A DNA stretch of 64,000 nt. Source: Symbiodinium natans. Lineage: Eukaryota; Sar; Dinophyceae; Suessiales; Symbiodiniaceae. Positions 19,878 to 32,800 of the stretch are shown here, one piece after another. A program made the position numbers and the translations under genes. How positions within the stretch are numbered: the stretch's first letter is position 1; each line of letters starts with the position of its first letter. A model generated the notes under the pieces. The model had not been told where the DNA came from. It did not search any database and saw only the letters and a list, made by a program, of their open reading frames with translations. The stretch lies in contig CAJNDS010000164.1 of assembly GCA_905221605.1 (NCBI GenBank), positions 1-64,000 of the forward strand, written 5' to 3'.

Positions 19878-20647
19878 GGTCCGCAGGTTGCGGGCTCAGG
19901 GCTGGTCACACTGGGTTTGGTTTAGGGTTTAGGGTTTAGGGTTTAGGGTTTAGGGTTTAGGGTTTAGGGTTTAGGGTTTAGGGTTTACGGTTTACGGTTT
20001 ACGGTTTAGGTTTTAGGGTTTAGGGTTTAGGGATTAGGGTTTAGGGTTTAGGGATTAGGGTTTAGGGTTTGGGATTAGGGTTTAAGGGTTAGGGTTCAGA
20101 GAGTACTTGCAGTTGGAGTTTCGTCCTAAAGGTCGTGATGAACGGTTCGTATTCGGACCATAAGGCCCAAAAATGAGAGAGGTACCTTAAACCCCAAACC
20201 TCACACTCTACAGTATACTCCAGAACCTTGGAACATGGTTTAAGGAGGATTAGAGCTGGTATTCCCTGTAGTATACTTCTTCGGGTATGGGATAAGGATG
20301 TTCCAACTTTGATGAAGTTTACTGTACACTGTAAACCCTAACACTACCACCCCAAAACCCTACACCGTACGGGGTACCTCTCTCTAGGACCCAGAGGAGG
20401 GCCTTCTTCCCCTTTTTATTGTTTGGGTTCCCTCATAAGCCCCTTTAAACCAAAAAAGGGTGCCTCTCTTTTTGTGTCCTAAGTTAAGACCCAAAGAGAT
20501 CTACAGCTGAAACATTTCCTGAGCCTGCTGGGCCCTGACATTGGAGTTCGAGTGGGGCTTAGGGAATGAGCGAGTGCAATCCGCTGTGACAGGACGTTTC
20601 CCAGATGGTGGCAGCGATACAGAAACACTCCAGGCTCGCAACCTCAT

Positions 20648-20802
20648 ACTTGAAGGTTCATGGTACTTTTTAACCAATTATTTAACCAATTATAACTATA
20701 CTGAGAACCAAAATTAGAACTATAATAGGGCACTTAAGGGGCTTGTAAGTGGGTTTTAAGTGCAGTCATAACTGGTTAAGAAGCACCATTGAACCTTCAA
20801 GT
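20648..20802. mobile_element. MITE-like element, family B copy 1
   Basis: Ends are ACTTGAAGGTTCATGGTACT and, inverted, AGCACCATTGAACCTTCAAGT. Inner AACCAATTATAACT and ATAACTGGTTAA are inverted too. Related copies lie at 23075-23230, 32814-32955, 53033-53140, 61107-61409 and 61424-61615. Confidence 0.75.
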
Positions 20803-21955
20803 TGGGTTAGTCCTCTGGTTCCAAGTACTCAGGCTCCCTTGTATACTAGTTGATGGTTTAGGGCTTGACTAGCTCTCCTATCACGGAATTAGGGGAGTTC
20901 GGTACCTTTTTGTTCCTTTTGCAATCCTGTAAGGAATATGTAGGGAACCACCCCTGCACTCTAAACCCGAAAAGCTCATCCCACAAGTGCAGACTTGCAT
21001 GTGGTAGGCTCGATGCCAAACCCATGGCTACATATGCTTAAACTACCATGCCAGTACCCGGAGAGCATGTGGGCGGAGTTGTCTGTTAGTCTGGCATCGC
21101 CACTTTGCTGACCCGTACTTTTTATTCCTTCAAGCGCTAGTTTTAAAAATTGCAATCGTACTGGCTTTCGATTGATATTTTTTTTGTCTGGGTTCATCTT
21201 GGGGATCTCCTGGAACAGTAATATCAGTCCTTACGAAAATGTAAATATATTCATAAATTAGTATAGATCTCCAGAGAACCAGAATCGAACTTCTTTCAAA
21301 TAAGCATTAGATTGCGTGGCTTTCTTAGGATATTTTTTTCAGGAGTGCCTTCCTTTTTCGAGGATTTGGGAATTATGTTGTACCTGTCTTTCAAGGGTCT
21401 CCAGCAGTGGTATATTCAATCGTCTTTTCTATCTTACTTCTTTAACTTTCCTCTCTGTTCCGAACCCTTTTTCTGTTTATCTCATCTCGAAATTGGAAGG
21501 TGGCACAGGATGAACATTTTCCGGATACGACTTAGGGGCACCACCATCACAGATTGGTCATGTGCGGAAGTTGGGATTGCAGCTGTTGGGTTGCAGTGAC
21601 TCCACTCAAATTCGTTTGGTGAGGGGGCGGCTTTGCCGGAAAAAACTCCCTGTGTAGGGGGGAGGGTGGGGGAGAGGGGAGGGGGGGAGGGGAGGGGGTG
21701 GGATGGGAAGGGGGGGGGACCGAATCACGCGCCTGGTCCAGGTCTGTTCGAGCCGCGGACCCTGGCAAGGCGAGTCTGATGAGCCCCACGGTGCCCTCGG
21801 TGCATAAAGTGTTTCAGAGTCCAGGGTCTGGGTCTAGGGGTCCGCGGTACCCTGGTGTTTTTTTCAAACGTCCTCTTATGAAGCAGCAAACCCAGAACGG
21901 GTACTCTTGTTTTTAGTTTGGTTACCGGGCGACCAAGCAAAGCGTATCTGAGTAG

Positions 21956-22050
21956 CTCTCTACACTGGGATCCCTTTTTGAAATTGGATCCCCCACTATA
22001 GCTCGGCAGCCTTCAATACGGCCTTCTAAAAGGGACCCCAATGTAGAGAG
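21956..22050. mobile_element. MITE-like element, family F
   Basis: Begins CTCTCTACACTGGGATCCC and ends GGGACCCCAATGTAGAGAG, an imperfect terminal inverted repeat around a 55-bp centre. Single copy seen. Confidence 0.65.
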
Positions 22051-22297
22051 CCTCCCATCTGAGGACCCAAGATTGAAGGCCCATATTTCAACTTCAAACC
22101 CTAGATGAGAACGAAGGATGGTCTATTCCTTGACCAACCCAGAGACCCCAATACCCCTGACTGAATGAATATTGCCTTTAGAGAATGCGGATCCCTGTTC
22201 GATGATTCAATAGACCCTAAACCCCGAGCCCCAAAAAAATCACTTCATGGAGGGTTATTGAATACGGCTTCGGGTTTCGGCCCTGAAGCTCTACAAC

Positions 22298-22328
<31 letters not shown>

Positions 22329-22356
22329 AACAAACCCTCAAGCCTACCCTGCTAAG

Positions 22357-22401
22357 GCTGATGAACTGAATCGTCTTGCGAGCCACCTACTGGCCGGCGA
22401 G
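22357..22401 (+). CDS. Possible micro-exon (ADELNRLASHLLAGE)
   Basis: AG|GCT start after CTAAG and a possible GA donor (GAGCGA) bound an amphipathic-helix-like frame, ADELNRLASHLLAGE. Protein unrecognised. Confidence 0.35.
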
Positions 22402-22654
22402 GAGCGAAATCTCCCAACTCCTCAAATTGGTTGCTGTTGAAGGGTGCAAGAGCCTAGGAGTCCACCACCCTGAATTAAGGAGTGTATTCCGTGCCGCACA
22501 GTATGCTTAGAGTTTGAAGTTCAGGTGCGCCTTCTTCACAACTGGGCTTTAGGGGTTTCAGTCCCGAACGGGGTATTGGGCCGTCTGGGCTGGCTCACCC
22601 CAAAACGCTTCCAAAATCAGGGCCCAAGAAGGGGGGGGGGATGTGCTTGCTCAG

Positions 22655-22723
22655 GCAGGACTGGCCATGAGCCTGGTGATTTCTCTGCTGCAGAAGAGTG
22701 TCCAAGGCCGGCTGCACATCTTG
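22655..22723 (+). CDS. Possible micro-exon (AGLAMSLVISLLQKSVQGR)
   Basis: Starts after GCTCAG and can end at a GT (GTCGCT). The frame AGLAMSLVISLLQKSVQGR, then LHIL, is helical and hydrophobic, unlike the surrounding repeat. Unrecognised; perhaps part of the same helical protein as neighbouring candidates. Confidence 0.35.
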
Positions 22724-23074
22724 GTCGCTCAGTGGTGCCCTTTACAGGGTTTAGGGTTTAGGGTTTAGGGTTTAGGGTTTAGCGTTTAGGGTTTAGGGTT
22801 TAGGGTTTAGGGTTTAGGGTTTAGGGTGTTCTGGGTTCCCGTCTTAAGTAACGAACCAAAAAAGGGGCACTCTTAACCCTCAACCCTAAACCCTAAACCC
22901 CTGGGTTCCCTCCCAAAGCGACGACCCAAAAAAGGGTATCCTAAACCCTAAACCCTAAAACCCTAAACTCTAAACCCTAAACCCTAAAGTTGCTGGGCTA
23001 CTAAGCCGTCCATCCAAGCCTGGGTATGGAGAAGGTGTGCTCTGAGGCTGTGGAGCCCGAGCCCATACTGTCAT

Positions 23075-23230
23075 ACTTGGAGGTTCATGTGCAGTTGTAA
23101 GTAGGCCTAAATAGGGCTTAGGGTTTAGCGTTTGGGGTCTAGGGTTTAGGGTTGTAAGTGCCCTAAATAGGGTTGAAAGTATACCTACCATACTTGTAAT
23201 TCTACTTCTAACTACCCATGAACCTCCAAG
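23075..23230. mobile_element. MITE-like element, family B copy 2
   Basis: ACTTGGAGGTTCATG ... CATGAACCTCCAAG, with a telomere-like stretch inserted near the middle (23115-23155). Confidence 0.7.
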
Positions 23231-24276
23231 AGCCTCAAGAAGGCTTCCCCGCAAAGCGTCCCAACCCTCAACGCTAGATCTCCCAATATGCCCCTCTTCC
23301 CTTTGGGGCTTTGGGGCTTGGGGAGGAGGGGTCGTAGATTCCCTACATTGCAGGGATTCGGGTTTAGGGTTTACGGTCTAGGATTGGGTTTAGGGGTACA
23401 CAAAATTCCACATTGAAAGACCCAAAATGCCCTCAAGGGTGCCCCCAAGGACCCTAAGCCCGGAGTCCGAAACTCTCTTAACCCTAAACCCTAAACCCTA
23501 AACCCTAAACCCTAAACCCCAAGCCCTAAACCCTAAGCCCTAAGCCCTAAACCCTAAGCCCTAAACCCTAAGCCCTAAACCCTCTGTGTCCAGGTCCGGA
23601 CGGCCGCGTGCAGCTGGTGCCTGTGGAGCAGACGGAGGCGGGACTCTAAACCCTAAACCCCAAACCCTAAACCATCAACCCTAAACCCTAAACCCTAAAT
23701 TACGAAACCCTAAACCCCAAACCCTAAGCCCTAAGTCCTAAGCCCTAAGCCCTAAGCTCTAAGCCCTAAGCCCTAAGCCCAAGCCCTAAGCCAGCTGAGG
23801 CTAGAGTTGAGTTAGGGGCCAGCAATCCACATACATCATAAGGATCCTACAATTCGGGGCATAAGGGCGGGATTCTGGAAGACCCTCTTTGTAGAATCCT
23901 TATGCGCGGTTTAGGGTTTCGGGTTTAGAGTTTAGGGTTTAGGGTTTAGGGTTTCTTGGGGCTCCTACTGAGGGTTGAGGGTTGAAGGGGCCTGTTCTTG
24001 CTCGATTTCGCGGTGTGCTGAGGGCTCTGGTCGGCATGACTTTAGAGTAGAGTAGAGGCATACACGGTAGTCTTTTTTGGGCGCGTAGAGGGAAACCCCC
24101 ACAGGGGAGATTGCTGTAAGACACGGACCTCCTTTGTCTCCATATGTTCCTCATAGAAATTGCTCATCATTTAGGCCCAAAACATCCCACATTCGGTTTC
24201 GGCTAGAAGTGAAGAGTCAATTCGAGACCCAAGCCCTAAACCCTAAACCCTAAAATTCATGCCTCGTAACCAAGAG

Positions 24277-24337
24277 GCTGCGCAGTACCTCCTCGACCTG
24301 CTCACGCTCCTGGATTCGCAGCAGGAGACCTTGCCGG
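24277..24337 (+). CDS. Possible micro-exon (AAQYLLDLLTLLDSQQETLP)
   Basis: AG|GCT start and a GT donor near 24338. Leu-rich helical frame AAQYLLDLLTLLDSQQETLP. A TA-rich microsatellite and poly-G follow. Unrecognised. Confidence 0.4.
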
Positions 24338-24957
24338 GTGGTATATCTATATATATATGCATATTTTTATTTATTATTATTACTATTATTATTATGTTTT
24401 TTTTTCTTTGGGGGGGGGGGGGCAGGGTTCAGCTCCAACAAATCTTCAACATACCCCTTGGGCATACCCCTTAACATAAACTAAAACCCCAAACCCGAAA
24501 CCCCAAAACCCTTAGGGCTTCTTGTTTTGAACTAAGGTCTTAGTCGTAGAGTAGGTAACCTTTAACCTTTTTGGGTTACTATAATCCCCTTTATAACCCC
24601 AAAGGTTAACCGTTTTAAAACCCCTAGGTACTGGACAACTAAGAGGCGCATCTTACAGTTCCAAAGAATCGGGCTCTCTGGGCTCTGCCCCATGGAGCCG
24701 CGCGGTGCGTAGCGTGTAGCCTGTTGCCAAGCAAGCAAGAGTCGGCAGACCCCTGTAAGATCTCCAAAGAGTTTGGGGTTTAGGGTTTAGGGTTTAGGGT
24801 GATGGAACCCCCAAACCTAGACCAACACGCGGATCGGGGGACCATCCTACTTCATAGCCCTCGTTAACTTACTAAGTAGACTTACTAAGTCCCCCGACCT
24901 CCAAGTAAGCACTAGTAACCCTAAACCCTAAACCCTAAACCAGTAAGTCTTGTGCAG

Positions 24958-25040
24958 ACCACGGCGGCAAAGTGACCTGGGACTCCTCCTGTTTCCTGTC
25001 GATTGAAAGCAGTGTGCAATCTCCCTCCTGGGCCTTGAAG
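24958..25040 (+). CDS. Possible exon (HGGKVTWDSSCFLSIES)
   Basis: Follows TTGTGCAG. The frame reads HGGKVTWDSSCFLSIESSV and on to SWALK. The 3' boundary is uncertain. Mixed composition suggests real coding sequence; family not recognised. Confidence 0.35.
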
Positions 25041-26197
25041 CCACACCTGAATCAAGGAGAGTTTAGGAACCCTAAACCCTAAACCCTAAACCCTAAACCC
25101 TAAACCCTAAACCCTAAACCCTAAATAGGGGAGGGGGACCTCCTAGGTATAACTTCTAGGATACGCCACCGCGTAGGCCCTTTGGGTGTTTCGGATTCCC
25201 CTCATTGGGTCCAAAAACATCCTATTCACGTTTTTTCTCTCAGAGGCCTAAACCCTAAGCCCGGACTCGAACTAAGTCGGCCTGGAATGTAGGCTTCTCG
25301 CTGTGTGAGCTTTAAGAGTACAGGATCCCGGTATCTTTCTCCCTTTAGAGTTCAGGGTTTAGGGTTCGGTTCAGGGTATTCCTGGGGTGAGAGGCTTAGC
25401 TTTCATAAGCAGTCTTAAATAAGCAAGGGTTTACGGTTTAGGGTTTAGGGTTTAGGGTTTAGGGGTGAAGTTACATGGTCCCTTCATATGGCCCCTGTGG
25501 TTACATGGTCCCTGAATATGTCCCCCTACCTGTATGGGCCCTTGGGTGTTACAGGGTATGTAAGTGGACCCTAATCCCTAATCCCTAAACCCTAAATCCT
25601 AAACCCTAAACCCTAAATCCTAAACCCTAAACCCTAAACCCTAAACCCAAAACCCCGCATAAGGTGTCCCCATGTAAGGGCCCATGCGAAGGGATGTAAC
25701 TACCCCTTAGTTCTTTGTTCCGAGATCACTGGGATGCCGGTAGACTTGGAGGCTGAGGGTTTAGGGTTCAGGGTTTGGGGTTTAGGAGTTTGGGGTTTAG
25801 GGTTTTGCAACTCCCTTTGAATGCCCACAGATCAGCCTCTGCCCCCTAGAGAACTTAGCGAGTAAGCAGAGTCTGCCCCCTAGAGAACTCAGCGAGCAAG
25901 TAGAGTCGTTTGTGAATTGAGCGCTGCCCGAACTCGGGCTTTTTCGTCGATTAATGTTTCACAAAAAGAGGCTGCTCACAAAGCTTGCGCGACCCCTTCA
26001 TACCCGCATTCTTCCCAGCACAGTGGCCTCAGCTCCTTTTTCACACGAAGGAAAACGAAAGAAGAAGAAAGACACACAGAGAGGGTAGCAAGCGCCCGCG
26101 GGTGCAGAAATGCACAGACCCTGAACCCTAGCACCCGGCTTGTGACATCAGGCACGCTGGGAAGAATCCATCCATGAGGCCATGGCTTCACTGCAAG

Positions 26198-26280
26198 ATG
26201 CAGAGCAACCATGCCATCTATCCCAGCATGTGGGGAAGTGCCCGAAATGGGCCCAAGAACGGGAAGCTTCCGACAACCAC
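26198..26280 (+). CDS. Possible exon (MQSNHAIYPSMWGSARNG)
   Basis: Starts after CTGCAAG. The frame MQSNHAIYPSMWGSARNGPK continues to KLPTTTMPLNPAQYHKP and stops in the following CCCTAAA repeat. 3' boundary uncertain. Confidence 0.3.
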
Positions 26281-27947
26281 TATGCCTTTGAACCCTGCTC
26301 AGTATCACAAACCCTAAACCCTAAACCCCAAACCCTAAACCCCAAACCCCAAACCCCAAACCCCAAACCCTGCACGATCCGGCTGTGACCGCGTTGTCGC
26401 CCAGCCCCAAACCCCGAGTCCAAGAGCATGGCCTCTGAGGTGTGGCCCATGCACAGAATGGAATAGCACAACAATAAAGTAATAGTAATAGAATTAGTAT
26501 ACTTAGTATGTAGAAGAATATAGTACAATGCTATAATCACATAGTAAAGTAAAAGGCTAAAACAGAAAAATGACATGTAGAAGTTCTGGTATCTGCTTTG
26601 CGCTTGTGTGCGTGCGTGTCACTATTATCGTGATGTTTTTTGTTGTTGTCATATCTGGCGGTAGTGGATGTGCAGTTGTGTGATACGCTTGCTTGTACTG
26701 GCTCGTCATGTTTGCTTCCTTTGGTACACGATCCTAGTCTACGAATTGCTTAAGAACCCCCCCAAGAAAAGAAAAGAATAAAAATATAATGAATAAACAT
26801 CAGGGTAATATAGCGAATATTTTGTTTTTGCTTGTCTGGTGGTTCTTAAGCAAAGAGTAGAAATCCTGGAGGGAAAGGAAGCGATTCTTGACGCCTCTGG
26901 GCGTTCCCCTCCCGGCATGCCCAAAAGAGCATGCAGTGTCATCTGTGAGGAAAAGTCCTCAAACCTTAACCTTAAATTCTAAACCTTCTACCCTAAACCC
27001 TAAACCTTAAACTCTGCACTCTAAACAGATCAATGTAAAACGCTAAGTGTGAGAACTCGTCAACATTGCGGTTTTTCTCACGTTCTCTAGAGTCCCAGAA
27101 TTCCTGTTTCAAGTCAACCTCGTCAATCCAAAAGGGTACCCTGTTTACCTTTTCGTCCTACAAGGAGCGGCCCCCTTACCATAATATACTAACTATAGTT
27201 AAGGGACTTATGACCCAAGTTAGCATCCTTCTACCCTAATTTATGGTCCTTACAACTCTACTTATAACTATTATAAGCTGTTCGGGTTTAAGGTTTCAGG
27301 TTTGAGGGTGTTAGGGTCTTAGGGTTTTAGGGCTTAGGCAGGCAGCTGCGGTTAAACCCCAAACCCTAAACCCTCAACCCTAAACCCTAAACCCCAATCA
27401 AGGGAACTTTCAAATGAAGCTCCAAACAGGCTGCGCAGGTGCCACGCCCCAAAACAGCCCAACCTCCCTCTCACCTGGGAGGGTTGATGCTCGTTAAGCT
27501 TGTGGACTGTACCTTAAACTTGGGTATCTAGTTGGGCAACTCAACCGCCTTAATGCGGCCATGACCCACTGGACCCACCCTACCAAATCCTAAAGCCTAT
27601 ACGTGGAGGTTCATGGGTAGCTAAAACTACTATTGCTCAAGAAACCCCAAAACATCAAAGATTATAATCCCTCTATTATGCACTTATAAGGAAGAATTTA
27701 TCGTAGTTTGTTGGGGGGAAAGAGTAGCAAAGCAGGGATATAACTAAGGTAACTTTAGGGTACTGGAACCCGTACGTATAGCTGCCCTTGAGCCTCCGAC
27801 TAGGATTGTAGCAGCTTGCCCCTGCCCCCCACTTGCTCAGCAAACCCTAAACCCTAAACCCTAAACCCTAAACCCTAAACCCTAAACCCTAAACCCTAAA
27901 CCCTAAACCCTCTGAGCTCCTCTTCCGGGGCACTCTCTGGCTCGCAG

Positions 27948-27987
27948 CTGTGTGCCTTCGGCCGCGTGGGAGTTGAGCATACGCGGA
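27948..27987 (+). CDS. Possible micro-exon (LCAFGRVGVEHTR)
   Basis: Bounded by CTCGCAG and a strong donor, GTAAGT. The frame LCAFGRVGVEHTR lies between two long telomere-like arrays of opposite orientation. Unrecognised. Confidence 0.35.
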
Positions 27988-28744
27988 GTAAGTGCGCGAG
28001 CCTCGGCTCCCGCAGGGTTTAGGGTTTAGGGTTTAGGGTTTAGGGTTTAGGGTTTAGGGTTTAGGGTTTAGGGTTTAGGGTTTAGGGTTTAGGGTTTAGG
28101 GTTTAGGGTTCAGAGTTTAGGGTTCAGGGTTCAGGGTTCAGGGTTCGGCGCAGCGTCCATGTGCCTAGAGTGTCTTAGAGGGTGTAAGCTGTATCTCTTT
28201 GTGAATGACGGTTGAGGGTTTAGGGTGCCTAGATTCCATCTCTTCTTTTAGCTCCACTGTTTCAAAGTTGCTTGCATACTGCAAGCGGCATACTGCGAGG
28301 GAAGGTATCGGTGGCTACCCGCTCCCCTAAGCCGCACAGCCCAAAACCCGACCGAATGGCCCAGCGACAGTAGCTGAACTTAGCTCTGTTCGTTGACGCT
28401 TGTTTGTGATGGCCCTAAACCCTAAACCCTAAACCCTAAACCCTAAACCCTAAAACCCGAGGCCAGAGAAACAAGCGAAGTGTCCGCAACACAGCATAGA
28501 TACTCCCAACGCTTCCACTTCAGTTGCATGTAGGGTTCGGCCCGTAATTTGCAATTTAGGTCCCGGGTTATAGAAGCTATAAGGGCCCATACTTCGGATC
28601 CTTTTTTAACAAGGTAAAGGACTATACTAAGGGCCCATGATTCCAAGCTTGGATTGCAGGTACTCCCCCTCCTTGCCGACCATGGTCCGCCCGGCAAGAG
28701 TTTAGGGTTTAAGGTTTAGGGTGCAGGGTTTTAACCTTACGTAG

Positions 28745-28800
28745 TTGCTGCTGAGCGAGCTGAAGTATTGCAACAGTAACAAAAATGCACTGAAAGCCCT
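28745..28800 (+). CDS. Possible micro-exon (LLLSELKYCNSNKNALKAL)
   Basis: Follows ACGTAG; donor GTGTTC. The frame LLLSELKYCNSNKNALKAL looks like an ARM/HEAT-type helix. It is 680 bp before the RFC3 start and probably belongs to an upstream gene. Unrecognised. Confidence 0.35.
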
Positions 28801-29478
28801 GTGTTCACCCTAAACCTAAACTTGAAACCATGCACCCAAGACATCTAAAAAGGCTAAAAACCCTAAAGCCTGAGTCCCTAAATCAATGCCAGGAAGCCTG
28901 GAGTTTGGCCCCCCAAGAGACAAGCTAGGGTTTAGAGCTTAAGGGTTAGGTTTAGGGTTGAGGGTTGAGGGTTGAGGCTTTGGGGCTATAAGGTTTAGGG
29001 TTGGAGGATAGGGTTCGGTATATAGAGCTATAGGGTTTTGGGTGCAATTTCACTTGCATTTCGGAGTTGCGTGTCCTGGTCCTTGCCGTCTAAGAAGGCA
29101 TACGCCTGCTTGCCTTGAAATCTCCCCCTGCACCCTAAACCCTAAACCCTGAACCCTAAACCCTAAACGCTAAACCCTAAACCCTAAACCCTAGTGATTT
29201 ACATCCCTTCTTCATTTAATTTCTGGGAGGCTGCAGCTTTCTTGCTTGCAAGCCTCAAGACAATAGCTAAACCCGAAGCCCCCTAAGCCCCCTAAGCCCC
29301 CTAAACCCTAAACCCTGACCCCTAAACCCCTAAACCCTAAAACCCTAAACCCCAAAACCCCTGAACCCTAAACCCTAAACCCCTAAACCCTAAACCCTAA
29401 ACTCCTAAACCCTAAACCCCTAAACCCCTGAACCCCTGAACCCTAAACCCTAAACCCTAAACCCTTTTTCAGAAGGCC

Positions 29479-29520
29479 ATGCTCTGGGTGGACAAACACC
29501 GGCCGAAGACGCTGGACGAG
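29479..29520 (+). CDS. RFC3: RFC3 exon 1
   Basis: MLWVDKHRPKTLDE, the conserved RFC small-subunit N-terminus. AG of TTTTTCAG at 29471-29472; GC donor GCACAC. Phase 0. Confidence 0.9.
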
Positions 29521-29783
29521 GCACACAGCCCTATACTGGGTCTTGGAGTACTCTACGTTAATACGAGCCCTTAGGGTTTAGGGTTTAGGGTTCTGGGTTT
29601 AGGGTTTAGGGTTTTGTGTTCTGGGTTTAGGGTTTAGGGTTCGTTCTAGGTTCCTGCTATAGCTACTTATACCTCAAAAGATCCTAAACAGTATATACAA
29701 TTTTCCAGGCTTTACTCCACAGTAAGGTATAGGCTCCTGAGGAGTTAGGTTTGATTTTGGCCTGGTGTATATACATATATATG

Positions 29784-29818
<35 letters not shown>

Positions 29819-32800
29819 GTGCTTCTACTGGGAGGGTTTAGGGTTTAGAGTTGTTTTCGGGTTTTTGGCTTAGGGTTTTCGGCTTGCTTATATACATATA
29901 TATATATATATATATGCACACGTTTGCTAGTATGTTAAGCTTTCTTGCGGGAGCACAGTTTATTGAACTCCAGGCGGGTGGTTACTTTTTAATCTACACC
30001 TCGCGTAAGCCGCATGGAGTTTTGCGCGGGCTTCTCAGATGCCCCTAGGACTACCTGCCCCTAGCTGTCCTAGATACCGGGCTGAATAAAACCCTAAACC
30101 CTAAACCCTAAACCCTAAACCCTAAACCCTAAACCCTAAACCCTAAACCCTAAACCCTAAACCCTAAACCCTAAACCCTCAACTCTACACCCTAAACAAC
30201 ATCACTAATAGAAAGGGGAACCCATGAACAGCCCCAGATCTTCCCTAAACCCTAACCGCTCAACCCAAAAACCCTGACTAACCCCTAAGGGTTTAGGGTT
30301 TAGGGTTTAGGGTTTAGGGTTTAGGGTTCTAAACCCCTAAACTTCCAGCTGGCGATCACTCCACAACCCAAGGTGTAAGACTTTAAGACGTCCACTCTGC
30401 CGGCCCAAGTACTTGCCCGAAAAGCCCAATACCGCGTAGCTTAAAGCATACTAAGGATCCCTATATTGCTAAATGAAAAGACCTGTTGGGCCTTCTGGTT
30501 CATGGGTAGTTGGTACGCAGGGCTTTCTCGGGTTGCGGGTTCAGGGTTCTTAGTATGGTCAGAGTCACTATACTTGTAAACGTATTTGCCGGGGTACTTC
30601 TATCCCAACTTACAACTATCCAGGAACCTCAACGTACCTTAACGAAGGAATATTCCTCGACTCGAAGAGAAAGCCCTACTAGTTTGGGGGGTTCCCGACA
30701 TTAGGGGTACCTTATCGGGGTCCTTATAGAAAGGGAATCCGACAAGAAGTAGACTTACGAAGTCAAAAGGGCTTTCAAGTAGGGTTTAGGGTATAGGCTT
30801 TTAACAAGTGCTCACAGCGTACCGGCTACGGCCTGAACTCTACGGTTTCGGGCTTTTTCATGGTTTTTATTCAGGGCTTCGAGGGCTTTGGGGTGTTTGC
30901 TAAGGGGTTGTTCAGTTTTTTTGAGTTAAGGGCTCCGGAAACCCTAAACCAAAAACCCTCAACCCTAAGCAAACCCTTTGCGCTTTTCGGGGTCTCAGGG
31001 TCTTGGGGTTTGGGGCTCGGGGATTTAGGGCTTCCGGCTTGCAGTTTGAGGCTTCAGTGCTTAGGGCCCCGCAAATCCAAACCCGGAAAGCCGGAAACCC
31101 TTAAACAGGCAAAGAACAAACATCCTTTGCCCTTAAAAGCCGACAAAGCCTTCCAGAACCTTCACAAGATCGTTAAAAGAACCCTAGGCAGCCTCCTCAG
31201 AGCTTTTAAACTAGCCCTCGACAGCCTCTTTCAAAAGCCCTATAAAGCCTAAACCCTAAACCCTAAACCCTAAACCCTAAACCCTAAACTATAAAGCCTA
31301 AAGCCGCAGTTGGACTACCACGGCGCCCTCAACGAGCGGCTGAAGCGCATTGCCGCCAGCGGGCGGGGGCCGCCAGATGCAGGGCCCCAGAAGCCTCGAG
31401 AATCCTACTCACCCAAAGCAAATCCCACACATCTGAGCCCCAAACCCCTAGATCCTAAACCCTAAACCCTAAACCCTAAACCCTAAACCCTGAACCCTGA
31501 ACCCTGAACCCTAAACCCTAAACCCTAAACCCTAAACCCTAAACCCAGGCCCTTCAGAAGCCTAGAAGAAGCTCAAGAAACCTACAACCACTTAAGAACC
31601 CTTTTCACGAAGCTGGGCTGACACTTGAGAGCCTCGAAGCCCCGTAGTTCGGCGTGGGGTAGAGGTAGAAGTTTGGGGTTTAGGGTTTAGGGTTTAGGGT
31701 TTAGGAGGGCTTGGGTTGACTTCCCACTTCTGGTACCCCTAGACCCTGCACCCTACACTCTAAACCCTGAACCCAAAACTTCTTGTTTAGGGGTCTATAA
31801 AAGTCTAATTTAGGGTGTAGGGTTTAGGGGGGATTGGCGTGCCTCAAAACGGCTCCCGCGCCAACGTGGCAATCTTGAGCCTACCCCCCCTATGTTCCCC
31901 TGAACCCCCTGAACCCCCTGAACCCCCTGAACCCCCTGAACCCCCAAACCCCAAACCCCTTGAACCCCGAACGCCTGAACCCTGAGGCCTGCTCCGGGGA
32001 TGCCAAGGCTTTCAACCCGGGAGCTCCTAGTCAAGAACCCCAAATCCCCAAACCCCCCATACCTGAACACACTCCTGAAGTTCAACTAAGCCCCAAGAGC
32101 TTCAAAAGAGCCCGAAAACCCCAAACCCCCAACCCTAAACCCTAAACCCCTAAACCCTAAACAATTTTTTTCCCCGAAGAGCCCCAAGAAGAACCCTGGG
32201 CGCAGCGTCAGGGAGAACCCTAGCCCTAAACCCTAAACTCTAAACCCCAAACCCCAAACCTAAACCCTAAACCCTAAACCCCAAACAAATCCCGAAGCCA
32301 CTCCAGGGAGATGCCCCACCTCCTCTTCTGCGGGCCCAGCGGCGCCGGCAAGTCCACGCGCGGATGCCTCAAGACCCGAACACCCGGCTCTTGGGGGTTT
32401 AGGGTTCAGGAACTCCAAGTAAGGGCTTTCGGGAGTTTTGGGTTTGGGGGTTTAGGGTTTAGGGTTCAGGTTCTCCAAGTAGGGCTTTGGGGGAGTTTAG
32501 GATCTAGGGGCTAGGGATGTTGCGGGGCTACTACATAGGAGTATACAGATCTATAGACATATACATTTATATATAAATATATATGTATGTACATGTTTCT
32601 TTATATTTTGTATTTGTCTGTGCTTATAAGGATGTTGATGTTTTACACATGGTGCATGCAAGATATGTAGCATATTGTTGAGTGCATGGAGGATGCATAA
32701 CCGTCTTTAGCTGCAGCGACACATATCCTCAATAGACAATTGCTTGACCAGGTCACCATTTTGAGGGGGAAGGGGGGGGGGGGGAAGTAGTATAAGAATC

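Larger units (their letters stand above)
19441..29470. repeat. Telomere-like repeat landscape with embedded fragments
   Basis: Arrays of CCCTAAA or TTTAGGG (perfect tracts at 19711-19802, 19919-19990, 22746-22825, 25076-25126, 27841-27910, 28017-28110) alternate with inverted-repeat elements, microsatellites and short GC-rich pieces that read like exons. Orientation of the arrays switches many times. No gene could be assembled end to end; the exon-like pieces are listed individually. Confidence 0.8.
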
